From: Acidimicrobiaceae bacterium
GTDB taxonomy: Bacteria > Actinomycetota > Acidimicrobiia > Acidimicrobiales > Aldehydirespiratoraceae
Assembly (NCBI GenBank): GCA_016845585.1
Contig: JAERSO010000003.1
Span: forward strand, 1-35,135
Reading direction: 5' to 3'
Length of the DNA: 35,135 bases
Position 1 is the stretch's first letter, and each line of letters opens with the position of its first letter. Below are positions 1 through 7,132 of the stretch, in pieces. Both the position numbers and the translations under genes were made by a program. Under the pieces are notes generated by a model. The model was not told the DNA's origin. It saw only the letters and a list, made by a program, of their open reading frames with translations, and ran no database searches.

Positions 1-1
1 T

Positions 2-1693
2 GCGATCCTGCACCACCCCGACGAGATCCCGTCGAACGAAGAAGCCGCCCTCTCGCCCACCGAGATGCCGTTCACTCCTGATGACTTCGACCAGCAGATG
101 GAAGAGGCCATCGAGCTGATGGACTTCCTCGGCGACGCCGAAATCAAGTACGCCATCAACGGCCTGCTCTCGCTCACCCCCGACGGCATGCCATGTCTCG
201 GTGAGATGCCCGACGTCGAGAACCTCTGGTCCGCTGCTGCCGTGTGGGTCAAAGAAGGTCCCGGCATGGGCCAGGTCGTCGCCGAGTGGATGCACTACGG
301 CTACCCGCAGGTCATCGACAGCCACGGCGCCGACGTCGCCCGCTTCTACGACGAAGAGAAGAGCGACGAGCACATCTGGGCCCGTGCCGAGGAGTCGTTC
401 ATCAAGACGTACGGCATCGTGCACCCGTCCGAGCAGTGGGGCGACCGCCGCCACCTCGTCGAGTCGCCGTACCGCAGCCGCCAGGAGGCCCTCGGCGCCG
501 AGTTCTACCAGGCTCGTGTCTGGGAGCGTCCGCAGTGGTACAACACCAACGCCGACCTCGTCGAGCGTTACTCCCTCGAAGAAGAGCGCCCCGTCGAATG
601 GGACAACCGCTGGTGGAGCCCCATCACGGTTGGTGAGCACCTGAACCTGCGTGAGAACTGCGGCATGATCGACCTGTCCGCGTTCCAGATCTACGAGCTC
701 TCCGGGCCCGGCGCCGTCGAGTTCGCCGACTATCTCGCCGTCAACAAGATCGACGTGCCCGTCGGCCGCTCGGTGTACACCCCGTGGTTGACCGCCGATG
801 GTGGCTTCCACTCGGACCTCACCATGATGCGCATGGCCGACGACGTCGTCCGCATCGTCACCGGTGTGTTCGACGGTGGTCGCGACGAGTTCTGGGTTCG
901 CAAGCACATGCCCAACGACGGTTCGGTCACGTTCACGAACCTCACCAAGCAGATCAGCACGCTCGGTCTTTGGGGACCCAACGCTCCGGCCGTGCTCGCG
1001 CAGCTCACCGACCACGACCTCTCCTACGAGGGTTCGCCGTACGGCTCGTACCTGCCCGTAACCATCGCTGGTGTCGACTGCCACCTCTTCCGCATCTCCT
1101 ATGTCGGCGACACCGGCTGGGAGATCTACATCCCGTGGGACCAGGCCGGCTCGGTCTGGGACGCCATCGTGGCGGCGGGCGAAGGTCACGGTCTGCGCAT
1201 CACCGGCGGTGGCGTCTACTCGCTGTCGGGCCGCATCGAGAAGGGCTACCGCCTCATGGGGGCCGAGCTCGAGTCCGAGTACAACCCGGTCGAAGCCGGT
1301 CTCGCCCGTCCGAAGGTCAAGGCTGCTGACTTCCTCGGCAAGGAGGCCTACCTGGCCGCCCGAGAAGCCGGCGCCGAGGTGCAGTGCGTCACCCTCATGG
1401 TCGACGACAACACCGACAGCCAGGGCCGCGCCCGGTTCATGCAGGGTGGCAACGAGCCCATCCTCGACCTCGACGGCAAGCGCATCGTCGACAGCCACGG
1501 TCGCGCCTCCCGCGTCACCACGGCCGGCTACAGCCCGTCGCTCGGCAAGATGCTGCTCATGGGCTACGTGCCCAACGAGCTCGCTGAGCCGGGCACCAAG
1601 CTGCAGTCGATGTACATGAACGAGCTGTACCCGTGCACCGTCGTGGGCACCGGGTCCGCGTTCGATCCCGACGACAGCCGGATGAAGGCCTAG
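2..1693 (+). CDS. Dimethylglycine/sarcosine dehydrogenase-type FAD and folate-dependent oxidoreductase (5' truncated)
   Basis: The frame is open to the window edge, so the N-terminus with the FAD Rossmann motif is missing and 563 residues are visible. The first ~95 residues are the end of a DAO-type FAD domain, including a block around SLTPDGMPCLGE. A short FAO_M-like linker follows (HPSEQWGDRRH). A GcvT-like aminomethyltransferase fold then begins near residue 200 (RENCGMIDLSAFQIYELSGP) and a GcvT C-terminal barrel ends the protein. This order is typical of dimethylglycine and sarcosine dehydrogenases/oxidases, which oxidise N-methyl groups and hand the one-carbon unit to tetrahydrofolate. 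The ETF genes start 14 bp downstream, which favours a dehydrogenase that passes electrons to ETF over an O2-using oxidase. The exact substrate (dimethylglycine, sarcosine or another N-methyl compound) cannot be fixed from the visible part. Confidence 0.85.
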   Translation, partial: AILHHPDEIPSNEEAALSPTEMPFTPDDFDQQMEEAIELMDFLGDAEIKYAINGLLSLTPDGMPCLGEMPDVENLWSAAAVWVKEGPGMGQVVAEWMHYGYPQVIDSHGADVARFYDEEKSDEHIWARAEESFIKTYGIVHPSEQWGDRRHLVESPYRSRQEALGAEFYQARVWERPQWYNTNADLVERYSLEEERPVEWDNRWWSPITVGEHLNLRENCGMIDLSAFQIYELSGPGAVEFADYLAVNKIDVPVGRSVYTPWLTADGGFHSDLTMMRMADDVVRIVTGVFDGGRDEFWVRKHMPNDGSVTFTNLTKQISTLGLWGPNAPAVLAQLTDHDLSYEGSPYGSYLPVTIAGVDCHLFRISYVGDTGWEIYIPWDQAGSVWDAIVAAGEGHGLRITGGGVYSLSGRIEKGYRLMGAELESEYNPVEAGLARPKVKAADFLGKEAYLAAREAGAEVQCVTLMVDDNTDSQGRARFMQGGNEPILDLDGKRIVDSHGRASRVTTAGYSPSLGKMLLMGYVPNELAEPGTKLQSMYMNELYPCTVVGTGSAFDPDDSRMKA

Positions 1694-1707
1694 TTCCCGG
1701 GTTTCTC

Positions 1708-2484
1708 ATGAAGATTCTCGTCTGTGTGAAGCGCGTGCCGGCTCCCGGCGCCAAGATCAATGTGACCGACGACGGTCAGGCCGTCGATGCGGCGCACCTC
1801 GGGTTCACCACGAGCCCCCATGAGGAGTGCGCCGTCGAGGGTGCCGTCCAGCTCGTCGAAGAGCACGGTGGCGAGGTCACGGTGTTGACGCTCGGCACCG
1901 GTGAAGCCGAAGAGCAGTTGCGCTATGCGGCGTCCGTCGGTGCCGCCCATGGTGTGCTCGTCGAGGTCGACAGCGCGGGCTGGGACCCCCAGCGCACCGC
2001 TGTCGCCCTCACCGACGCGATCCAGGGCCTCGAGTCCGAGGGTGCCTTCGACCTGATCCTGTTCGGCAACGAGTCGGCCGACACTGGCGGGTTCCAGGTC
2101 GGCATTCGTGTCGCCCGGGCGCTCGGTCGTCCGATCGTGCAGGGCATCAAGGGAATCGATGTCAGCGGCGACGGTTCCGGCGAGGGCACGATTAACGCAC
2201 GTCGCGAGATCGACGGCGGCTTCGAGGTCTACGAACTGCCCCGGCCCGCCGTGCTCGGTGTGCTGGAGGGTCTCAACCTTCCTCGCTATCCGACCATGAA
2301 GGGTCGTCTCGCATCCAAGAAGCTCGAGATCAGCACCGTCGCCGGTTCGGCCGACGAGGGTGGGCAATCACGGGTGAAGCTTCATCGTCCCGAAGAGACC
2401 GTGTCGGAGACGGTCATCCTCGGAACCGGTGCGGAGGCCGCTTCTGCCGTGGTTGACGTGCTCGACGAACTGGGGGTGCTCTGA
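1708..2484 (+). CDS. etfB: Electron transfer flavoprotein beta subunit
   Basis: A 258-residue protein of normal family length. The start is ATG 1708, giving MKILVCVKRVPAPGAK, the classic ETF-beta N-terminus; the longer open frame upstream lies in the preceding gene and lacks family character. The AMP-binding segment (LILFGNESADTGGFQVG) and the family signature region near residues 170-215 (REIDGGFEVYELPRPAVLGV, then LNLPRYPTMKGR) are intact. ETF is a soluble heterodimer that takes electrons from flavin dehydrogenases and delivers them to ETF:quinone oxidoreductase. The gene sits 14 bp after the dimethylglycine-dehydrogenase-type gene and overlaps etfA by one base (TGATG), so all three are probably one transcript. 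Confidence 0.95.
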   Translation: MKILVCVKRVPAPGAKINVTDDGQAVDAAHLGFTTSPHEECAVEGAVQLVEEHGGEVTVLTLGTGEAEEQLRYAASVGAAHGVLVEVDSAGWDPQRTAVALTDAIQGLESEGAFDLILFGNESADTGGFQVGIRVARALGRPIVQGIKGIDVSGDGSGEGTINARREIDGGFEVYELPRPAVLGVLEGLNLPRYPTMKGRLASKKLEISTVAGSADEGGQSRVKLHRPEETVSETVILGTGAEAASAVVDVLDELGVL

Positions 2485-3449
2485 TGCTTCTCGTCGTTCT
2501 CGAACACGAAAACGGTGCGCTCGTCGAAGCTGCTCGTGAGGCGCTGACCTTCGGTCGCACCCTCGCCGCGAAGATGGGTGAGGACATCGAGGCGGCGCTC
2601 ATCGGCAGCGATGACGACGCTCTCGTCGAAGAGGCCGGCCAGTTCGGTGCCGAGACGGTTCACGTCGCGGCTCCGGGCGCGCTGACGGACTATGGGCCTG
2701 ACGCCTATGGTTCGATCGTGGCGCAGATGGTCGAATCGCTCGACCCCGATGCCGTCCTTGCCTGCGGCTCCAGCCGCGGCAACGAGGTCATGGCGCAGGC
2801 GGCGGCTCGTCTCGACGTGCCGTTCGTGGCGAACGTCCTCGATGTCACTCCCGGTGACGACTGGGCGATCACCCGAGTGCAGTGGGGAGGCTCACTGTTG
2901 GAGGATGTCACGCTCGACGCCGACGTTTCGCTGATCACCTGTGGTCTCCACGCCGTGGCTGCCGAAGCCGGCGACGAGCAGGATGCCGACGCCGAGGACT
3001 TCGAATGCGAACTCGACGACGCCGACCTGATCACCATGGTCAAGGACCGTGTCGTCCAGGAAGCCGGTGTCACCCTGCCGACCGCTCCGGTGGTCTGCGG
3101 TGGCGGTCGTGGTGTCGGTTCCGCTGACGGCTTCGGCCAACTCGAGGAGCTCGCCAACCTGCTCGGTGGCCGTGTCGGCTGCTCGCGAGCGGTCACCAAC
3201 CTCGGTTGGCGTCCGCACAGCGATCAGGTCGGCCAGACCGGCACCCGGATCGCGCCGGAGATCTACATCGCTTCCGGCATCTCGGGTGCCATTCAGCACT
3301 GGGTCGGTGCCATGGCCAGCAAGCACATCCTGGCGATCAACACCGATCGAGAGGCCAACATGGTCTCCAAGGCCGACTGGGCCGTGATCGGTGACCTCCA
3401 CGAGGTCGTCCCCGCCATCATCGAAGAGGTCAAGGCTCGCAGGGCCTGA
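2484..3449 (+). CDS. etfA: Electron transfer flavoprotein alpha subunit
   Basis: A 321-residue protein whose ATG overlaps the etfB stop. The C-terminal half holds the FAD-binding ETF-alpha domain: a GCSRAVTNLGWRP segment, then QVGQTGTRIAPEIYIASGIS and AIQHWVGAMASKHILAINTD, all close to the family pattern. The N-terminal half is the usual ETF-type alpha/beta fold. It carries the redox FAD of the heterodimer and is translationally coupled to etfB. It is expected to serve the upstream N-methyl dehydrogenase and possibly the acyl-CoA dehydrogenases further right in the window. A strong hairpin lies 12 bp after its stop codon and probably ends the transcript. Confidence 0.95.
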   Translation: MLLVVLEHENGALVEAAREALTFGRTLAAKMGEDIEAALIGSDDDALVEEAGQFGAETVHVAAPGALTDYGPDAYGSIVAQMVESLDPDAVLACGSSRGNEVMAQAAARLDVPFVANVLDVTPGDDWAITRVQWGGSLLEDVTLDADVSLITCGLHAVAAEAGDEQDADAEDFECELDDADLITMVKDRVVQEAGVTLPTAPVVCGGGRGVGSADGFGQLEELANLLGGRVGCSRAVTNLGWRPHSDQVGQTGTRIAPEIYIASGISGAIQHWVGAMASKHILAINTDREANMVSKADWAVIGDLHEVVPAIIEEVKARRA

Positions 3450-3461
3450 TCACCCCTTCAC

Positions 3462-3518
3462 CCCGAAATTGCTGCCGCTGGTACACGCGAGACGTGTGCA
3501 GGCGGCAGCAATTTCGGG
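3462..3518. terminator. Long perfect-arm hairpin downstream of etfA
   Basis: A 17-bp perfect inverted repeat (3462-3478 and 3502-3518) encloses a 23-nt loop that itself folds: GTACACG (with one G-T wobble) can pair with CGTGTGC around a CGAGA tip. A short TTT then G-rich sequence follows, not a proper U-tract. The position just after the etfA stop suits a transcription terminator or mRNA-stabilising hairpin. It could instead be a copy of a dispersed palindromic repeat; I saw no second copy in this window. Confidence 0.55.
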
Positions 3519-3584
3519 TTTGGGGGAGAATGGGTTCTCGCGTGGACTCAGGAGTGCAACATCAAGAAGCTGTGGAGCGATCCG

Positions 3585-4124
3585 GTGGGGGTCATGTCGC
3601 TGGCCCTGGTCGGCGTCGTGGTCTTCGGGGTCGCCCATCTGGTCACCGATGTCATCGCGTGGGATGGGGATGCCCTCGAACAGTTCGGCGGCATCGCCAC
3701 TGACTCACAGACGCTCCTGGCCGGCGTGGCGTTGATCGCCGGGTTCGCCGTCGTGGTCGACCGGGCTGTTCCCGCGCCGATGTCGGCATGGCCGGGGGCC
3801 GGCTTCGTCGACGGCTGGCGAGCGAACCCCCGCGCCCAGATGCAACCGGTCATCACGGCGCTCCTCGCCGTGGCGACCCTGACCGCGGTGGCCGCTTGCC
3901 GACAAGCGGGGTCGTGGGACTTTGCTCCGAAGGCTCGCACGATCGTCTCGCTGGGTCTGTTGCTCACACCGATCCTGGGTGCGCTCGTGGCGCTCATGCG
4001 GTTCCTCGACATCCAGGAGAACTCGATGAACTATGCGCTCAGCGAAGCATCGTTCGTCCTGATGGAGGTTGTGGTGGCGTTCGGGCTGTTGATCGTCGCC
4101 GACACCGTTCTGAACTCTTTGTAA
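3585..4124 (+). CDS. Unrecognised membrane protein, first part of an interrupted frame
   Basis: I do not recognise the family. From GTG 3585 the frame gives 179 residues with about four hydrophobic helices (LALVGVVVFGVAHLV, LLAGVALIAGFAVVV, ITALLAVATLTAVAA, LGLLLTPILGALVAL, then VLMEVVVAFGLLIVA). The best ribosome site, AGGAG at 3550-3554, lies six bases before an in-frame ATC at 3561 (reading ATC AAG AAG CTG TGG), not before any ATG, GTG or TTG. The original start may therefore have been an ATG at 3561. The frame stops at TAA 4122-4124, but the same frame continues with protein-like, hydrophobic sequence to 4535. Either this is a decaying gene or the first half is a shortened but still expressed protein. 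Confidence 0.55.
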   Translation: MGVMSLALVGVVVFGVAHLVTDVIAWDGDALEQFGGIATDSQTLLAGVALIAGFAVVVDRAVPAPMSAWPGAGFVDGWRANPRAQMQPVITALLAVATLTAVAACRQAGSWDFAPKARTIVSLGLLLTPILGALVALMRFLDIQENSMNYALSEASFVLMEVVVAFGLLIVADTVLNSL

Positions 4125-4535
4125 CCGCCGACCGCCGACGACGGTGCCGCCCTTCCGGATGCCTACGCGGGGATCCTGAAGCGGCCAGGCGACTTCCTGG
4201 ACAACGCGGTGCCCGCGGTTGGGATCCTCGGTGGAGTCCACATCCTGCTCGGCGTGATCTTCTACAACGACTTCGGGGGAAGTGATGCTCTCTGGCACTT
4301 CCTCGGGGGAACGCTGACCACCGCCACGGCGATCGCGTTGGCAATGCTGGCCCGCATCGCGGCCAAGGACGGTCCCGCGTCGCTCGTGGAACGGTCCTCG
4401 GAGGGGAACGCCTACGCCGAGCCCCTCCGGATCGCCATTGCGGTGGCCGCAGTCGCCGGTGTCCTGGGCGCCGTGGTTGCGTGGTGGGACTGGCAGGATC
4501 ACGATGCGTGGATCGCGCTCCACCGCCACGACTGA
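4125..4535 (+). pseudogene. Second part of the interrupted membrane-protein frame
   Basis: This continues in exactly the same reading frame as the preceding open frame, directly after the in-frame TAA at 4122-4124. It encodes a short polar linker, then two or more further hydrophobic segments (VGILGGVHILLGVIFY, LTTATAIALAMLARIAA, IAIAVAAVAGVLGAVVAWW). The first possible restart is GTG 4209, which falls at the beginning of a membrane segment and has no clear ribosome site. I read it as the severed C-terminal part of one roughly 320-residue membrane protein, broken by a single substitution (for example CAA to TAA). No function can be assigned. Confidence 0.5.
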
Positions 4536-4555
4536 ACCAACGGCGTTCCGGCCCC

Positions 4556-5299
4556 TCAGTCGTTGAGGTGTTCGGCGATGCTCTCGGCGGTGGCGATGAC
4601 ACGAACGCCGAGATCGTGAGTGCGATCGGGGTTTGGGAACCGAAAGGCCGGGCCGTGAACGTGGACGGCAGCTTCGACGCTGCCGTCTGCGAGCACGATC
4701 GGTGCGGCGACGGAGTTGATGCCGTCGACGCCTTCCTCGTATCCCCACGCGTAGCCGAGGCTTTGGATGGTGCCGATCCGGTCCCGGATCGCGTCAGCAT
4801 CGGTGAGTGTGTACGCCGTGGGCGACTCGAGGGGGCCGGCGAGATAGGAGTCGAGTTTGGTGCTCGGCCAGTGCGCCATGATGCACAGACCTGATGGCAC
4901 CGAGTGGATCGGCAGCGTCTCGCCCGTCCAACTGCGCACCTGGACATCGCCTTCGGCTTCGACATGATCGAGGTAGTAGACGTCGCGCTCGGACTCGATG
5001 GAGAGCCCGGCCGTCTCGCCGAAGTACTCGGTCAACTCCAGCAGATGGGGCCGCACGGTGGCCACGAGGTTTCGGCCGGGTTGGGTGGCCCCGGCGATGT
5101 CGAGGAGACCCTCACCGAGTCGGTATTCGCCGCCGATCTCGACTTGCGCCACCGCTCCTTCGGTTTCCAGCGCGGCGAGGAGGCGTGCCACGGTAGATTT
5201 CGGAAGATCGACTCGCTCAGCGAGATCCGTGACGCCGACCGGCCCGACCGCGAGTGCTCGGAGGAGGGCGAAGGCTCGCTCGATCGACTGCACGGACAT
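4556..5299 (-). CDS. IclR-family transcriptional regulator
   Basis: A 247-residue protein, the normal IclR length. Residues 1-60 form the winged helix-turn-helix (SIERAFALLRAL at the start, then VTDLAERVDLPKSTVARLLA). Residues ~75-245 form the IclR effector domain, including GLSIESERDVYYLDHVEAEG and the late GINSVAAPIV segment, where ligands usually bind. The start is ATG at 5299. A perfect 10-3-10 dyad lies 26 bp upstream (5325-5347), as expected for autoregulation. A closely similar box lies in front of the formate dehydrogenase operon, and the dimethylglycine/ETF genes are nearby, so a role in one-carbon metabolism is plausible. The effector is unknown. Confidence 0.93.
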   Translation of the reverse strand: MSVQSIERAFALLRALAVGPVGVTDLAERVDLPKSTVARLLAALETEGAVAQVEIGGEYRLGEGLLDIAGATQPGRNLVATVRPHLLELTEYFGETAGLSIESERDVYYLDHVEAEGDVQVRSWTGETLPIHSVPSGLCIMAHWPSTKLDSYLAGPLESPTAYTLTDADAIRDRIGTIQSLGYAWGYEEGVDGINSVAAPIVLADGSVEAAVHVHGPAFRFPNPDRTHDLGVRVIATAESIAEHLND

Positions 5300-5324
5300 G
5301 GCTTCGACCCTAGCCCGGCGTGGG

Positions 5325-5347
5325 CCCGTTCCACGATGTGGAACGGG
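5325..5347. promoter_or_regulatory. Operator-like dyad upstream of iclR
   Basis: A perfect inverted repeat: arms CCCGTTCCAC (5325-5334) and GTGGAACGGG (5338-5347) around a 3-bp centre. It lies 26 bp before the iclR start. The core GTTCCAC-N3-GTGGAAC has the size and symmetry of IclR-family operators, so I infer autoregulation. Confidence 0.6.
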
Positions 5348-5382
5348 TGGACGGGATGAGGGGTGATTGCCTCGCTCGGTGG

Positions 5383-7083
5383 TCAGCCGGTGACGGCAGC
5401 GACGAGTTGATCGACGATGGCGTCGATGCCGACCCGTGTGGTCGCTCCATCGGCGCGGGCGGTGAACTCGACCTCTCCTTCGGCGAGCGCCTTGGGGCCG
5501 ATGGTGACGCGGTAGGGGATACCGATGAGCTCGGCGTCGGCGAACTTCACACCGGCGCGGGCGTCGCGATCGTCGAGGAGCACGTCGATGCGCTTGGCCT
5601 TCAGCTCGTCGTAGAGCTTCTCGGCAGCGGTGACCGACGCCTCATCCTTCAGGCTGACCACCGTGATGACGGCCTCGAACGGCGCGACGGAGACAGGCCA
5701 GACGAGACCGTTGTCGTCGTGATAGGTCTCGGCGATGGTGGCCATGTTGCGCTCGATGCCGATGCCGTAGGAGCCCATGATGAGCGGCTTCTGCACCCCA
5801 TCGGGATCCATCACATGGGCGCCGAGCTTCTCGGCGTAGTTGGTGCCCAGCTTGAAAATGTGACCGGCTTCGATACACCGGACGATCTCGAGCGGTTCAC
5901 CACAGTTCACGCAAGCCTCGCCGGCGCTGACGTCGCGGAGATCCATCCATTCGTCGACGGCGACGTCGCGGGCGATGTCGACTCCCGTGTAGTGCCAGTC
6001 GTCCTCGTTGGCGCCGGTGGTGAGGCCGGCGCGACCCTGGAGCACGGGATCGGCCACGATGCGGGGCCCTTCGACACCGACGGCGCCGAGCGAACCCGGC
6101 ATGGCGCCGAGCGTGGACTTGGCCTCTTCGGCAGTGGCGGGACGGATGTCGATGGTACCGGTGCCGTCCTGCAGCTTCTGCATATTGAGCTGGTGGTCGC
6201 CGCGGACGAGCGCGAGCGTGACATCACCGTCGAGCACCATCACCATCGTCTTGATCTGGTGGTCGGCGGGCGCGCCGCCCTCGACCGCTTCGAGCGCGGC
6301 GATCGTGCGGACACCCGGCGTCGGGAACTTGGTGAGCTCGGGAAGGTCGCGATCCTCGACGGCGGGCAGGGTCGATGACGAGCGCTCGAGGTTGGCGGCG
6401 TAGTCGCAGTTGTTGCAGCGGACGACATCGTCCTCGCCGGCGGGGGAGGGGACCATGAACTCGGTCGAGCCCGAACCGCCCATGGCTCCTGACGATGCCT
6501 CGACGGGCATGGCCGGCAGGCTGAGGCGCTCGAAGATGCGGACGTAGGCGCTGTGTTGGAGGTCGAAGCTCGTGTCGAGGCCCGCCTCGTCGAGATCGAA
6601 CGAGTACGCGTCCTTCATCTTGAACTCGCGCACACGGAGCAGCCCGCTCTTGGGGCGGGGCTCGTCGCGGAACTTCGTCTGGATCTGGTACCACATCTGG
6701 GGGAGCGACTTGTAGGAGGTGATCTCCAGCGCCAGCGTGGTGAACACTTCTTCGTGGGTCATGCCCAAGACGTTCTCGGTGCCCCTGCGGTCGGTGACGC
6801 GGAACATCTCCTCACCCATGACGTCCCAGCGGCCCGACTTGTGCCACAACGATGCCGGATGCATGGCGGGAAGCAGGAACTCCTGCGCACCGATGGCATC
6901 CATCTCCTCACGGACGATGTTCTCGACCTTCATGAAGACGCGCCAACCGAGCGGCAACAGCGAGTAGTGGCCGGCATGGAGCTGGCGGATGAATCCGCCG
7001 CGCACCAGGAGCTTGTGGCTGGCGGCCTCCGCATCAGCGGGAGCATCTCGGAGGGTGGGTGTGTGCAGGTTCGACCAGCGCAT
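5383..7083 (-). CDS. proS: Prolyl-tRNA synthetase, bacterial editing-domain type
   Basis: A 566-residue protein, close to the ~570 residues usual for bacterial class II ProRS. The start is ATG 7083 (MRWSNLHTPTLRDAPADAE); longer upstream frames run into the divergent fdh control region. Motif 1 lies near residues 40-70. Motif 2 is clear (FRDEPRPKSGLLRVREF, followed by KMKDAYSF). An editing (YbaK-like) insertion occupies roughly residues 220-380. Motif 3 is GSYGIGIERNMATI, and a C-terminal anticodon-binding domain follows (LDDRDARAGVKFADAELIG). The enzyme charges tRNA(Pro) and hydrolyses mischarged Ala-tRNA(Pro). It looks like an ordinary housekeeping copy that happens to sit between iclR and the divergent fdh operon. 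Confidence 0.97.
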   Translation of the reverse strand: MRWSNLHTPTLRDAPADAEAASHKLLVRGGFIRQLHAGHYSLLPLGWRVFMKVENIVREEMDAIGAQEFLLPAMHPASLWHKSGRWDVMGEEMFRVTDRRGTENVLGMTHEEVFTTLALEITSYKSLPQMWYQIQTKFRDEPRPKSGLLRVREFKMKDAYSFDLDEAGLDTSFDLQHSAYVRIFERLSLPAMPVEASSGAMGGSGSTEFMVPSPAGEDDVVRCNNCDYAANLERSSSTLPAVEDRDLPELTKFPTPGVRTIAALEAVEGGAPADHQIKTMVMVLDGDVTLALVRGDHQLNMQKLQDGTGTIDIRPATAEEAKSTLGAMPGSLGAVGVEGPRIVADPVLQGRAGLTTGANEDDWHYTGVDIARDVAVDEWMDLRDVSAGEACVNCGEPLEIVRCIEAGHIFKLGTNYAEKLGAHVMDPDGVQKPLIMGSYGIGIERNMATIAETYHDDNGLVWPVSVAPFEAVITVVSLKDEASVTAAEKLYDELKAKRIDVLLDDRDARAGVKFADAELIGIPYRVTIGPKALAEGEVEFTARADGATTRVGIDAIVDQLVAAVTG

Positions 7084-7132
7084 GGCCGCCCACGGTACCG
7101 GACCACAGTCTCGCCGAGGGTTCAAATATCGC

